This document shows, piece after piece, positions 51,201-59,371 of a stretch of 64,000 bases of DNA. Both the position numbers and the translations under genes were made by a program. This DNA comes from Leifsonia virtsii. GTDB lineage: Bacteria; Actinomycetota; Actinomycetes; Actinomycetales; Microbacteriaceae. How positions within the stretch are numbered: position 1 is the stretch's first letter; every line of letters starts with the position of its first letter. The DNA lies in the NCBI RefSeq assembly GCF_030433675.1, contig NZ_JAROCB010000001.1:865333-929332 (forward strand), read 5' to 3'. The notes under the pieces were generated by a model, which did no database searches, was not told the origin of the DNA, and was given only the letters and a program-made list of their open reading frames with translations.

Positions 51201-53747
51201 TTGCCCGGAGAAAACCTCACCCGCATCGAAGCACAGGAGCGCGCGTCGCTCGTCCGCACCCACTCGTACGACGTCAGCCTCGATCTGACCACCGGGCCGG
51301 AGACCTTCCGCAGCACCACGACCGTGCGGTTCTCGGCGAAGGAGGGGGCGTCGACGTTCATCGACGCGATCACGCGGACGGTGCACTCGGTCACCCTGAA
51401 CGGCGTGGAGCTCGACCCCGCCGCGGTGAGCGACGGCGTGCGCATCCAGCTCGACGGCCTCAAGGACGAGAACGAGCTGACCGTCGACGCCGACGCGATC
51501 TACACCAACACCGGAGAGGGACTGCACCGCTTCGTCGACCCGGTCGACGGCGAGGTGTACCTGTACAGCCAGTTCGAGGTGCCGGACTCGCGGCGCATGT
51601 TCGCCGTGTTCGAGCAGCCCGATCTGAAGGCGCAGTTCACGTTCACCGTCACCGCGCCGGCCCACTGGGCGGTCGTGAGCAACTCCCCCACGCCCGAGCC
51701 GACCCACGCCGGCGACGACAAGAAGGTCTGGGCGTTCGCTCCGACCCCGGTCATCTCCTCGTACATCACCGCGCTGATCGCCGGCCCCTACGAGTCGGTC
51801 CACAGCGAGCTCACCAGCCGCGACGGCCGCACCATCCCGCTCGGCGTGTACGCGCGCAAGAGCCTGGCCGAGTACCTCGACGCCGACTACATCTTCGACA
51901 AGACGCGCGAGGGCTTCGCCTTCTACGAGGAGCGCTTCGACTACGCCTACCCGTTCGAGAAGTACGACCAGCTGTTCGTGCCGGAGTTCAACGCGGGCGC
52001 GATGGAGAACGCGGGCGCGGTCACCTTCACCGAGACCTACGTCTTCCGGTCGAAGGTCACCGACGCGATCAAGGAGCGCCGGGTCGTCACGGTCCTGCAC
52101 GAGCTGGCCCACATGTGGTTCGGCGACCTGGTCACCATGAAGTGGTGGAACGACCTCTGGCTGAACGAGTCGTTCGCGGAGTACGCCTCCACCCTGGCCA
52201 CCGCGGAGGCCACCGAGTGGACCGAGGCGTGGACCACGTTCGCCGCCATGGAGAAGAGCTGGGCGTACCGCCAGGACCAGCTGCCCTCGACGCACCCGAT
52301 CGTCGCCACGATCAACGACCTGGAGGACGTGCAGGTCAACTTCGACGGCATCACGTACGCCAAGGGCGCCTCGGTGCTCAAGCAGCTGGTCGCCTGGGTC
52401 GGCCAGGACGACTTCCTCGCCGGTGTCGCGCAGTACTTCAAGAAGCACGCGCACGGCAACACCGAGCTCAAGGACCTGCTGGTGGAGCTTGAGGCCACGA
52501 GCGGCCGCGACCTGACCGACTGGTCGAAGAAGTGGCTCGAGACGGCCGGGGTCAACACCCTGCGCCCGGAGCTGTCGGTGGACGCGGACGGCACGATCAC
52601 GTCGTTCGCCGTGCTGCAGTCCGCTGCGGCCGACTACCCGACCATCCGCCCGCACCGCCTCGCGATCGGCCTCTACAACCTCAGGGAAGGCAAGCTGGTA
52701 CGCGACCAGCGCCTGGAGCTGGACGTCGACGGCGAGCGCACCGATGTCGCCGAGCTGGTCGGCACGAAGCGCCCCGACCTGGTGCTGATCAACGACGACG
52801 ACCTCGCGTACGCGAAGATCCGTCTCGACGAGGCGTCGCTGGCGGTCGCGATCGAGCACCTCTCCGACATCGAGAGCCCGCTGGCCCGCTCGCTGGTCTG
52901 GGGCGCCGTCTGGGATGCGACCCGCGACGCCGAGACGAGCGCGAGCGACTACGTGCGCCTGGTGCTGGGCAACATCGCCTCGGAGACCGAGTCGACCACC
53001 ATCCGCACCACGCTGAACCAGCTCGTGCTCGCCGCGAACGCCTACGTCGCTCCGGAGCGGCAGACGGAGACCGCGCACGCCGCAGCCGACGCGCTGTGGG
53101 AGCTCGCGAAGGGCGCCGAGGCGGGCAGCGACGCGCAGTTCCAGTTCGTGAAGTTCTTCGCGGCCCTCGCCTCGACGGACGAGCAGCTGGCGACCATCGC
53201 GGGCCTCCGCGACGGCTCGATCGCCCTCGACGGCCTCACGGTCGACACCGATCTGTCGTGGGAGCTGCTCATCGCGCTCGTCGCGGGCGGCGCGGCGGGC
53301 ACCGCCGAGATCGACGCGGCCCTCGCAGCGGACAACACCGCGAACGGCGGCCAGTTCGCCGCGCAGGCGCGCGCCAGCATCCCGACGCTCGAGGGAAAGC
53401 AGGCGGCGTGGGACTCGGTGTTCGGCTCCGACAACCTGCCGAACACGATCGTCCGCTACACCGGGATCGGCTTCCAGCGCGCGAAGGACAAGAGCGTGCT
53501 CGCCGCCTTCGTCGGGCCGTACTTCGCGGCGCTGCAGGGCATCTGGACCTCGCGCACCTACAAGATCGCGGAGTACCTGGTCGAGGGCATGTACCCGGCG
53601 CCGCTCGCGAACGAGGAGCTGCGCGACGCGACCCGCGCCTGGCTCGACGCCAACAACGAGCCGGCGGCGCTCCGCCGCATGGTGGTGGAGAACCTCGCCG
53701 GGGTGGAGCGCGCGCTCGCCGCGCAGAAGCGCGACGCCTCCGCCTGA
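51201..53747 (+). CDS. pepN: Aminopeptidase N (M1 family zinc peptidase)
   Basis: This is an 848-residue M1 aminopeptidase removing N-terminal residues from peptides. The exopeptidase motif is in FNAGAMENAGAVTFTETYVF; the zinc motif HELAH (about residue 299) is followed by MWFGDLVTMKWWNDLWLNES, with the third ligand Glu. The start is the rare codon TTG, supported by GGAG seven bases upstream and by the N-terminus MPGENLTRIEAQERASLVRT, which is typical for actinobacterial PepN. The C-terminal ERAP1-like helical domain is complete. Confidence 0.96.
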   Translation: MPGENLTRIEAQERASLVRTHSYDVSLDLTTGPETFRSTTTVRFSAKEGASTFIDAITRTVHSVTLNGVELDPAAVSDGVRIQLDGLKDENELTVDADAIYTNTGEGLHRFVDPVDGEVYLYSQFEVPDSRRMFAVFEQPDLKAQFTFTVTAPAHWAVVSNSPTPEPTHAGDDKKVWAFAPTPVISSYITALIAGPYESVHSELTSRDGRTIPLGVYARKSLAEYLDADYIFDKTREGFAFYEERFDYAYPFEKYDQLFVPEFNAGAMENAGAVTFTETYVFRSKVTDAIKERRVVTVLHELAHMWFGDLVTMKWWNDLWLNESFAEYASTLATAEATEWTEAWTTFAAMEKSWAYRQDQLPSTHPIVATINDLEDVQVNFDGITYAKGASVLKQLVAWVGQDDFLAGVAQYFKKHAHGNTELKDLLVELEATSGRDLTDWSKKWLETAGVNTLRPELSVDADGTITSFAVLQSAAADYPTIRPHRLAIGLYNLREGKLVRDQRLELDVDGERTDVAELVGTKRPDLVLINDDDLAYAKIRLDEASLAVAIEHLSDIESPLARSLVWGAVWDATRDAETSASDYVRLVLGNIASETESTTIRTTLNQLVLAANAYVAPERQTETAHAAADALWELAKGAEAGSDAQFQFVKFFAALASTDEQLATIAGLRDGSIALDGLTVDTDLSWELLIALVAGGAAGTAEIDAALAADNTANGGQFAAQARASIPTLEGKQAAWDSVFGSDNLPNTIVRYTGIGFQRAKDKSVLAAFVGPYFAALQGIWTSRTYKIAEYLVEGMYPAPLANEELRDATRAWLDANNEPAALRRMVVENLAGVERALAAQKRDASA

Positions 53748-53817
53748 GCGACTGCGCCACCCTGTCACGTCTGCGGCTGCGCGCGCGGCCGCAGACGTGA
53801 CATACCGCAGCAGTCGC
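53748..53817. repeat. Inverted repeat, GCAGACGT/CGCAGTCGC family, after pepN
   Basis: GTCACGTCTGCGGC (53764-53777) and GCCGCAGACGTGAC (53788-53801) are a perfect 14-bp pair. Outside them GCGACTGCG (53748-53756) faces CGCAGCAGTCGC, which pairs with a three-base bulge. It begins one base after the pepN stop and likely ends its transcript. Confidence 0.8.
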
Positions 53818-53881
53818 GGGTCGGACCGGACCGAGTGCAGCGTCGTACCGGGGGACGATGACGCCGCGGCACGTGCGCCCC

Positions 53882-53887
53882 TAGTCT
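53882..53887 (+). promoter_or_regulatory. -10 box upstream of the ABC exporter operon
   Basis: TAGTCT ends seven bases before ATG 53895. GGAGG in between could be a ribosome-binding site only if transcription started further upstream; with this -10, the mRNA would be leaderless. Confidence 0.5.
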
Positions 53888-53894
53888 CGGAGGC

Positions 53895-54806
53895 ATGATC
53901 CAACTCGATCACCTCACCAAACGATTCGGTTCCAAGACCGCCGTCGACGACATCACCGTGACCATCCAGCCGGGCAAGGTCACCGGCTTCCTCGGGCCGA
54001 ACGGCGCGGGCAAGTCGACGACCATGCGCATGATCATGGGGCTCGACCGCCCCTCCGGCGGCCGCGCCCTCATCAACGGGAAGCGCTACGCCGAGTTCCG
54101 CTCCCCGCTCACCGAGGTGGGCGCGCTGCTCGACGCGAAGGCCGTGCACACCGGCCGCACCGCGTACTCGCACCTGCTGGCGATGGCCGCGACCCACGGC
54201 ATCCCGAAGGCCCGCGTGCACGAGGTCATCGGCATGACCGGCCTCGACTCGGTCGCGACCAAGCGCGTCGGCGGCTTCTCGCTCGGCATGGGGCAGCGGC
54301 TCGGGATCGCCGCGGCCATGCTCGGCGACCCGGCCACCCTCATCCTCGACGAGCCGGTCAACGGCCTCGACCCCGAGGGCGTGCTGTGGGTGCGCCAGTT
54401 CGCGCGTCACCTGGCGAGCCAGGGCCGCACGGTGTTCCTCTCGTCGCACCTGATGAGCGAGATGGCCCAGACCGCCGACCACATCGTGATCCTCGGCCGC
54501 GGTCGCGTGCTCGCCGACGCCCCGGTCGACCAGATCCTCGCCGGCGCCACCCGCCACGCGGTGCGCGTCCGCACGCCGCAGCCGGAGGAGCTGGCGCGTG
54601 CCGTCGCCGGCGCCGACGTCGCCATCACCGGCGTCGAGGCCCAGCTGTTCGAGGTCACCGGCCTCACCGCCGCCCAGATCGGCGAGGCGGCCGCGCGCAA
54701 CGGGATCGTGCTGCACGAGCTGACCCCGCTCAGCGCCTCGCTCGAGGAGGCCTACCTCGAACTCACCCAGGACGACGTCGAGTACCGCACGGAGGTCAGC
54801 CGATGA
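53895..54806 (+). CDS. ABC transporter ATP-binding protein (export type)
   Basis: The product is 303 residues. Walker A is GFLGPNGAGKSTTMRMIMGL near residue 40, the signature is SLGMGQRLGIAAAMLGDP, and Walker B LILDEPVNGLDPEG; the H-loop is SSHLMSEM. The family (DrrA/CcmA-like) exports drugs, lipids or peptides. The start codon of the permease gene overlaps the stop (ATGA). A kinase and response regulator follow in the same direction, which suggests that the exporter is part of a signal-response module. Confidence 0.93.
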   Translation: MIQLDHLTKRFGSKTAVDDITVTIQPGKVTGFLGPNGAGKSTTMRMIMGLDRPSGGRALINGKRYAEFRSPLTEVGALLDAKAVHTGRTAYSHLLAMAATHGIPKARVHEVIGMTGLDSVATKRVGGFSLGMGQRLGIAAAMLGDPATLILDEPVNGLDPEGVLWVRQFARHLASQGRTVFLSSHLMSEMAQTADHIVILGRGRVLADAPVDQILAGATRHAVRVRTPQPEELARAVAGADVAITGVEAQLFEVTGLTAAQIGEAAARNGIVLHELTPLSASLEEAYLELTQDDVEYRTEVSR

Positions 54807-55672
54807 GCACCGCCACCGCATCCACCCACACCGCCCCTGGGCACCCGCACTCCTCGCTCGGGCGGCTCAACTTCGCCCGCGTGGTCCGCTCCGAGTGGAT
54901 CAAGCTGCGCACGCTGCGCTCCACCTTCTGGACGCTTGGCAGCGCCGTCGTCCTGGTCGTGGGCATCGCGACGCTCGTCGCGGCGGCCATCCCGGAGAAG
55001 TCCGTGCTGGTGGGCGAGGTGCCCGCCGCGCGGCGTGCCGCGATCGAGGCGCAGGCCTCGGCGTTCGGCACCACCGCGGCCACCTCCGGCCTGACGTTCG
55101 CGTCGCTGGTCATCGCGGTCCTCGGTGTGCTCGTCATCAGCGGCGAGTTCTCGACCGGGATGATCCGCTCCTCCTTCACGGCCGTCCCCCGCCGGTTCCC
55201 GGTGTTCGCGGCCAAGACGCTGGTGCTGTTCGTCGTCGCCTTCGTCATCGGGCTGATCTCGTCGGCCGCGTCGTGGGCGGTCGCCATCCCGATCCTGAAC
55301 GGGAAGGGCTACAGCGGTGACCTCACCTCCTCCGACACGCTCTGGGCGATCCTCGGAGCCGCGCTCTACCTCGGGCTCGTCGCCGTGTTCTCGCTCGGCG
55401 TCGGCGCCATCCTGAAGTCCACCGCCGGCGGCATCGCCGCTGCGCTCGGCGTGCTGCTCGTGCTGCCGATCATCGCAAGTGTGGTCAGCGGCCTGACCCG
55501 CACCGAGTGGCTGGCCGACGCCCAGCGCTACCTGCTGAGCAACGCGGGGCAGGGCATCTCGGGCGTCGCCAACGGCGGCCTCGAGCCGTGGGTGAACGTC
55601 GTCACGGTCCTCGTCTGGTCCGCGGTCGCCTTCATCGTCGGCGCCGTGCTGCTGCAGCGCAGGGACGCCTGA
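54803..55672 (+). CDS. ABC transporter permease (ABC-2 type)
   Basis: This is a 289-residue membrane protein with about six hydrophobic segments. The N-terminus before the first one has RVVRSEWIKLRTLRSTFWTL, the hallmark of actinobacterial ABC-2 permeases; GEFSTGMIRSSFTAVPRRF is the conserved cytoplasmic segment. It works with the preceding ATPase as a half-transporter pair. Its ATG overlaps the stop of the ATPase gene. Substrate unknown; cationic peptides or cell-wall-active antibiotics are common for systems with adjoining kinases. Confidence 0.92.
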   Translation: MSTATASTHTAPGHPHSSLGRLNFARVVRSEWIKLRTLRSTFWTLGSAVVLVVGIATLVAAAIPEKSVLVGEVPAARRAAIEAQASAFGTTAATSGLTFASLVIAVLGVLVISGEFSTGMIRSSFTAVPRRFPVFAAKTLVLFVVAFVIGLISSAASWAVAIPILNGKGYSGDLTSSDTLWAILGAALYLGLVAVFSLGVGAILKSTAGGIAAALGVLLVLPIIASVVSGLTRTEWLADAQRYLLSNAGQGISGVANGGLEPWVNVVTVLVWSAVAFIVGAVLLQRRDA

Positions 55673-55680
55673 CCGGTCAC

Positions 55681-57051
55681 GTGACCCAGGGCGCCACGAC
55701 GACGGACACCCCGGGCGGGCTCGAACTTCCGAGACCGCCCGGGGTGATCCGTCGTTTCCTGGCGGCGCATCCCGTCGTCGTGGATGTGGCGGTCGCGGCC
55801 GTCTACCTCCTCCCGTCGCTGCTCGGGGCGATCGTGCTCTCGGCGCGGAATCCGACGCCGCAGGAGATCGTGCACATCGCGCTCACCGCGGTCGCCGGCA
55901 TCGCGCTGCTCGCCCGGCGGCGCCAGCCGGCGGTCGTCTTCGCGCTCGCCACCGTCCTCCTCGGCGCGAGCGTGTTCCTCGGCCGGGACATGGATGTGGT
56001 GCCCACCCTGATCGCGCTGTACGCGCTCGCGGTCTACCGCTCCATCCGGTCCGCCTGGGTCGCGTTCGGCGTGACCGCCGCGGTCACGGTCGTCACCGTC
56101 ACCGTGGAGACCGTGCTCGCCCAGGTGCGCGCGTTCACGCCGCTGGAGACGGCCGCGGTGCCCTCCGGCATCCTCGTGCTCTCGTTCTCGGTCGTCGCCG
56201 TGCTCATCGGCAGCAACGTCGGCAATCGGCGGAGGTACCTGGACGCTCTCATCGACCGCGCCCGCCAGCTCGCCCGCGAGCGCGACCAGCAGGCCGAGAT
56301 CGCCGCGGCCGCCGAGCGCGGCAGGATCGCGCGCGAGATGCACGACATCGTCTCGCACAGCCTCACCGTGATGATCACGCTGGCGGACGGCTCCGCCCGG
56401 CTGGTCGACTCGGCCGCCCGTGCTGAGGGCGCGGCAGCGCGAGCAGACGATGCTCCGACGCCGCTCGAGCGCTCGGCCGAGACGATGCGGCTGGTCGCCG
56501 AGACCGGCCGCGGCGCCCTCGCCGACATGCGCCGCCTGCTGGGCGTGCTGCGCGACGGCGACGGGAACGCGGCCCGCGAACCGCAACCCGGCGTGGCCGA
56601 GCTCGGCGACCTCGTCGAGACGTTCCGCGCCGCGGGCCTGCCGGTGCGGATCACCGTCTCCGGAACTCCCCCGGACGACGTCGGCCAGCAGCTGACCGTC
56701 TACCGCGTGGTGCAGGAGGGCCTCACCAACGCGCTCCGCTACGCCTCCACGGCGACCGCGGTCCGCGTCGTGATCGTCTTCCAGCCCGGCACGGTCGTCA
56801 TCACGGTCGACGACGACGCCGCCCTCCACCCGGACGCGGCGCAAGGCTCCGGTCGTGGCCTCGTCGGCGTGCGCGAGCGTGTCGGCCTGTACAGCGGGAC
56901 GATGGAGGCGGGCCCGCGACCGGGCGGCGGCTGGCGTGTGCGGACCGTGTTCGACGCGGTGCGCGGCCGGCCGGACGCCGACGCGGCCCCGAGCCCGGCC
57001 GTCACCGCAGCGCCTCCCACCCCCGACCCCACGCTCGAGGAGACTCCATGA
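55681..57051 (+). CDS. Sensor histidine kinase (HPK7 type)
   Basis: The product is 456 residues. Four hydrophobic segments are in the first 170 residues (VAVAAVYLLPSLLGAIVLSA; VHIALTAVAGIALLA), then a linker helix RARQLARERDQQAEIAAAA, HisKA_3 with the phospho-acceptor in IAREMHDIVSHSLTVMITLA, and an ATPase domain (YRVVQEGLTNALRYASTATA, GSGRGLVGVRERVGLYSGTM). The GTG start 55681 is chosen for the family's usual length; the ribosome-binding site is weak. The regulator gene overlaps its stop (ATGA). Confidence 0.9.
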   Translation: MTQGATTTDTPGGLELPRPPGVIRRFLAAHPVVVDVAVAAVYLLPSLLGAIVLSARNPTPQEIVHIALTAVAGIALLARRRQPAVVFALATVLLGASVFLGRDMDVVPTLIALYALAVYRSIRSAWVAFGVTAAVTVVTVTVETVLAQVRAFTPLETAAVPSGILVLSFSVVAVLIGSNVGNRRRYLDALIDRARQLARERDQQAEIAAAAERGRIAREMHDIVSHSLTVMITLADGSARLVDSAARAEGAAARADDAPTPLERSAETMRLVAETGRGALADMRRLLGVLRDGDGNAAREPQPGVAELGDLVETFRAAGLPVRITVSGTPPDDVGQQLTVYRVVQEGLTNALRYASTATAVRVVIVFQPGTVVITVDDDAALHPDAAQGSGRGLVGVRERVGLYSGTMEAGPRPGGGWRVRTVFDAVRGRPDADAAPSPAVTAAPPTPDPTLEETP

Positions 57052-57722
57052 CCGACGCCCCCGTCCGCATCCTGCTCGTCGACGACCAGCAGCTGGTGCG
57101 CCTCGGCTTCCGGATGGTGCTGGAGGCGGAGCCGGACCTGGCCGTCGTCGGCGAGGCCGGCGACGGCGCGGAGGCCGTGCGGCTGACCTCGGCGCTCAAA
57201 CCCGACGTGGTGCTGATGGACGTCCGGATGCCGGTGCTCGACGGCATCGAGGCGACCCGGCGGATCGTGGAGGCCGACCCGGCCGCCCGCATCATCATCC
57301 TGACCACGTTCGACCTCGACGAGTACGCCTTCGGCGGCCTGCGCGCGGGCGCGAGCGGCTTCCTGCTGAAAGACGCCCGTCCCGAAGAGCTGACCTCTGC
57401 CGTCCGTGCGGTCGCCGCGGGCGACGCCGCCGTCTCCGGCCGGGTCACCCGGGCGATGCTCGAACTGTTCGCCGACCACCTGCCCGCCGCCGGGTCGACG
57501 GCCCGGGGCGGCGCGGACCCGGCCGCCGCCCTGACCCCGCGCGAGCGCGAGATCCTGCTCGCCATCGGCGAAGGCCTCAGCAACGGGGAGATCGGCGCGC
57601 GCTTCTACCTGACCGAGTCGACGGTGAAGACGCACGTCGGCCGCGTGCTGTCGAAGCTGCAGCTGCGCGACCGGGTCCACGCGGTGATCTTCGCGTACGA
57701 GAACGGACTCCTGGAGCGGTGA
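57048..57722 (+). CDS. NarL/LuxR-family two-component response regulator
   Basis: The product is 224 residues. The receiver has LLVDDQQLVRLGFRMVLEAE and the phospho-aspartate in VVLMDVRMPVLDGIEATRRI; ASGFLLKDARPEEL holds the conserved Lys. The HTH is TPREREILLAIGEGLSNGEI. It is the partner of the preceding kinase (ATGA overlap) and probably controls the ABC exporter genes 53895-55672. The promoter of that operon could be tested for a binding site. Confidence 0.93.
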   Translation: MTDAPVRILLVDDQQLVRLGFRMVLEAEPDLAVVGEAGDGAEAVRLTSALKPDVVLMDVRMPVLDGIEATRRIVEADPAARIIILTTFDLDEYAFGGLRAGASGFLLKDARPEELTSAVRAVAAGDAAVSGRVTRAMLELFADHLPAAGSTARGGADPAAALTPREREILLAIGEGLSNGEIGARFYLTESTVKTHVGRVLSKLQLRDRVHAVIFAYENGLLER

Positions 57723-57750
57723 GTTCAGGCTCCGCCAAGCGGGTCGTCGG

Positions 57751-57756
57751 TAGGCT
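57751..57756 (+). promoter_or_regulatory. -10 box upstream of the mscS-like gene
   Basis: TAGGCT ends nine bases before ATG 57766, giving a very short leader of about two or three bases. Confidence 0.45.
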
Positions 57757-57765
57757 CGGTGGGGT

Positions 57766-58941
57766 ATGGGAATCCTGAAAGCGAACTTCTGGACCGACCT
57801 CGGCTCCTGGGCCGCCGAGGCCGGATGGAACATCCTCAGCGCGGCGTGCATCGTCGGCGGCGCCTTCCTGCTCAGCTGGATCCTGCGCGTGGTCATCCGC
57901 AAGGTGGTCGCGCGCATCGTCAGCGGCGTCAAGAAGGGGCAGAACGTCTCCGACACGCAGGCGCTGGTCGCCTCGCCGCTGGCGGCGGTGCGGCTGGTGC
58001 AGCGCACGCGGACGCTGGGCTCCGTGCTGACGAACATCGTCAACGTCACCATCGGGATCATCGCGATCATCCTCATCCTGAACGTGTTCGCGGCGAACGT
58101 GCTCGGCTCGCTCGCCCTGCTCACGGCCGCGATCGGCGCCGGCCTCGGTTTCGGCGCGCAGAACATCGTCAAGGACGTGCTCAACGGCCTGTTCATGGTG
58201 ATGGAGGACCAGCTCGGCGTCGGCGACGTGGTCGACCTCGGGTCGGCGACCGGTGTGGTGGAGGCCGTCGGAATCCGGGTCACCCAGGTGCGCGACGTGA
58301 ACGGGACCCTGTGGTTCGTGCGCAACGGCGAGATCCTCCGCGTCGGCAACATGTCGCAGGGCTGGGCGCGCGTGATCATCGACCTCGCTGTGCCGTACGA
58401 CGCCGACATCGAGGCGGTGCAGGCGAAGATGATGGAGGCCGCCACCGCGCTCGCGACGAGCACGAAATGGCGCTCGCGCATCCTGGACAAGCCGGAGCTG
58501 TGGGGGCTGGAGTCCATCTCCGCCGACGCCATGGTCATCCGCCTGGTGCTCAAGACGCGCACCACCGCGAAGGACGACGTCTCGCGCGAGCTGCGCGTCC
58601 GCCTCAAGCAGGCGCTCGACGAGCTGGGAGTGAAGCTGCCGTCGCTCTCCGCTGTCGTGCTGACCGGCTTCGACAGCGCGGCGAGCGTCGCCGGAGCGAA
58701 GCCCCCGCGCACCCGCCCGAGCCAGGTCGTGAACCCCGAGCCGCCGCTCAAGGGCCGCAAGGCGCGCGCGGCGGCGAAGCGGCAGGCGGCCGACGCGGGC
58801 CCGGCGCAGGCGCAGGCACAGCCCGCCGCGCCCAAGAGCCCGAAGCCGCCCGCCAAGCGGCCGGCCGACCCGGGCGCGATCCGCATCCAGCCGGCCATCG
58901 AGAACCAGCCGAAGCCCGACGGCGACGGGACGAAGCCGTGA
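57766..58941 (+). CDS. Mechanosensitive ion channel (MscS family)
   Basis: The product is 391 residues with three N-terminal membrane helices. The pore helix region is GAGLGFGAQNIVKDVLNGLFMVMEDQ, and the beta domain begins GDVVDLGSATGVVEAVGIRV, both diagnostic. MscS channels open under membrane tension and release solutes on osmotic downshock. The C-terminal 90 residues are Pro/Ala/Lys-rich and disordered (LKGRKARAAAKRQAADAGPA), longer than the minimal channel. Its stop overlaps the GTG of the haemoglobin gene. Confidence 0.92.
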   Translation: MGILKANFWTDLGSWAAEAGWNILSAACIVGGAFLLSWILRVVIRKVVARIVSGVKKGQNVSDTQALVASPLAAVRLVQRTRTLGSVLTNIVNVTIGIIAIILILNVFAANVLGSLALLTAAIGAGLGFGAQNIVKDVLNGLFMVMEDQLGVGDVVDLGSATGVVEAVGIRVTQVRDVNGTLWFVRNGEILRVGNMSQGWARVIIDLAVPYDADIEAVQAKMMEAATALATSTKWRSRILDKPELWGLESISADAMVIRLVLKTRTTAKDDVSRELRVRLKQALDELGVKLPSLSAVVLTGFDSAASVAGAKPPRTRPSQVVNPEPPLKGRKARAAAKRQAADAGPAQAQAQPAAPKSPKPPAKRPADPGAIRIQPAIENQPKPDGDGTKP

Positions 58942-59336
58942 GCATCCCGGTCGGTCCGCAGCCCAGCTTCTTCGACCAGATCGGCGGTCACGAGACCTTC
59001 CAGCGCCTCGTCGACGCGTTCTACGACGGCGTCGCCGCCGATCCCGTGCTGCGGCCGATGTACCCGGAGGAGGACCTCGGGCCGGCGAAGGAGCGGCTCG
59101 TGCTGTTCCTGGAGCAGTACTGGGGCGGTCCGACGACGTACAGCCAGCAGCGCGGCCACCCCCGCCTGCGGATGCGGCACAACCCGTTCAAGGTCAACCC
59201 GGACGCCCGCGACCGCTGGCTGGCCCACATGCGCGTCGCGGTCGACGGCCTGGGACTTGCGCCGCTGCAGGAGGAGACGCTCTGGAATTACCTGGAGCGG
59301 GCCGCGTTCGCTATGGTCAACACATTCGAGGAGTAG
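58938..59336 (+). CDS. Group II truncated haemoglobin (trHbO-like)
   Basis: This is a 132-residue haem protein starting at GTG with GTGA overlap to the upstream mscS-like gene. The truncated-globin motif FFDQIGGHETFQRLVDAFYD and the proximal-histidine region RGHPRLRMRHNPFKV are plain, followed by LGLAPLQEETLWNYLERAA with the Trp typical of group II. Members bind oxygen or handle nitric oxide and peroxide. Co-translation with a mechanosensitive channel is common among actinobacteria, though a functional link is not known. Confidence 0.93.
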   Translation: MSIPVGPQPSFFDQIGGHETFQRLVDAFYDGVAADPVLRPMYPEEDLGPAKERLVLFLEQYWGGPTTYSQQRGHPRLRMRHNPFKVNPDARDRWLAHMRVAVDGLGLAPLQEETLWNYLERAAFAMVNTFEE

Positions 59337-59371
59337 CCCTCGCAGCCATCCCGGTGCCGAAGGAGACACGG

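Noticed and set aside
51195-54821. Very long minus-strand open frame opposite pepN and the ABC ATPase
   Set aside because: It is antisense to two genes with complete catalytic motifs; long antisense frames are normal in G+C-rich DNA. Its translation is Arg/Val/Gly/Leu-rich without recognisable domains.
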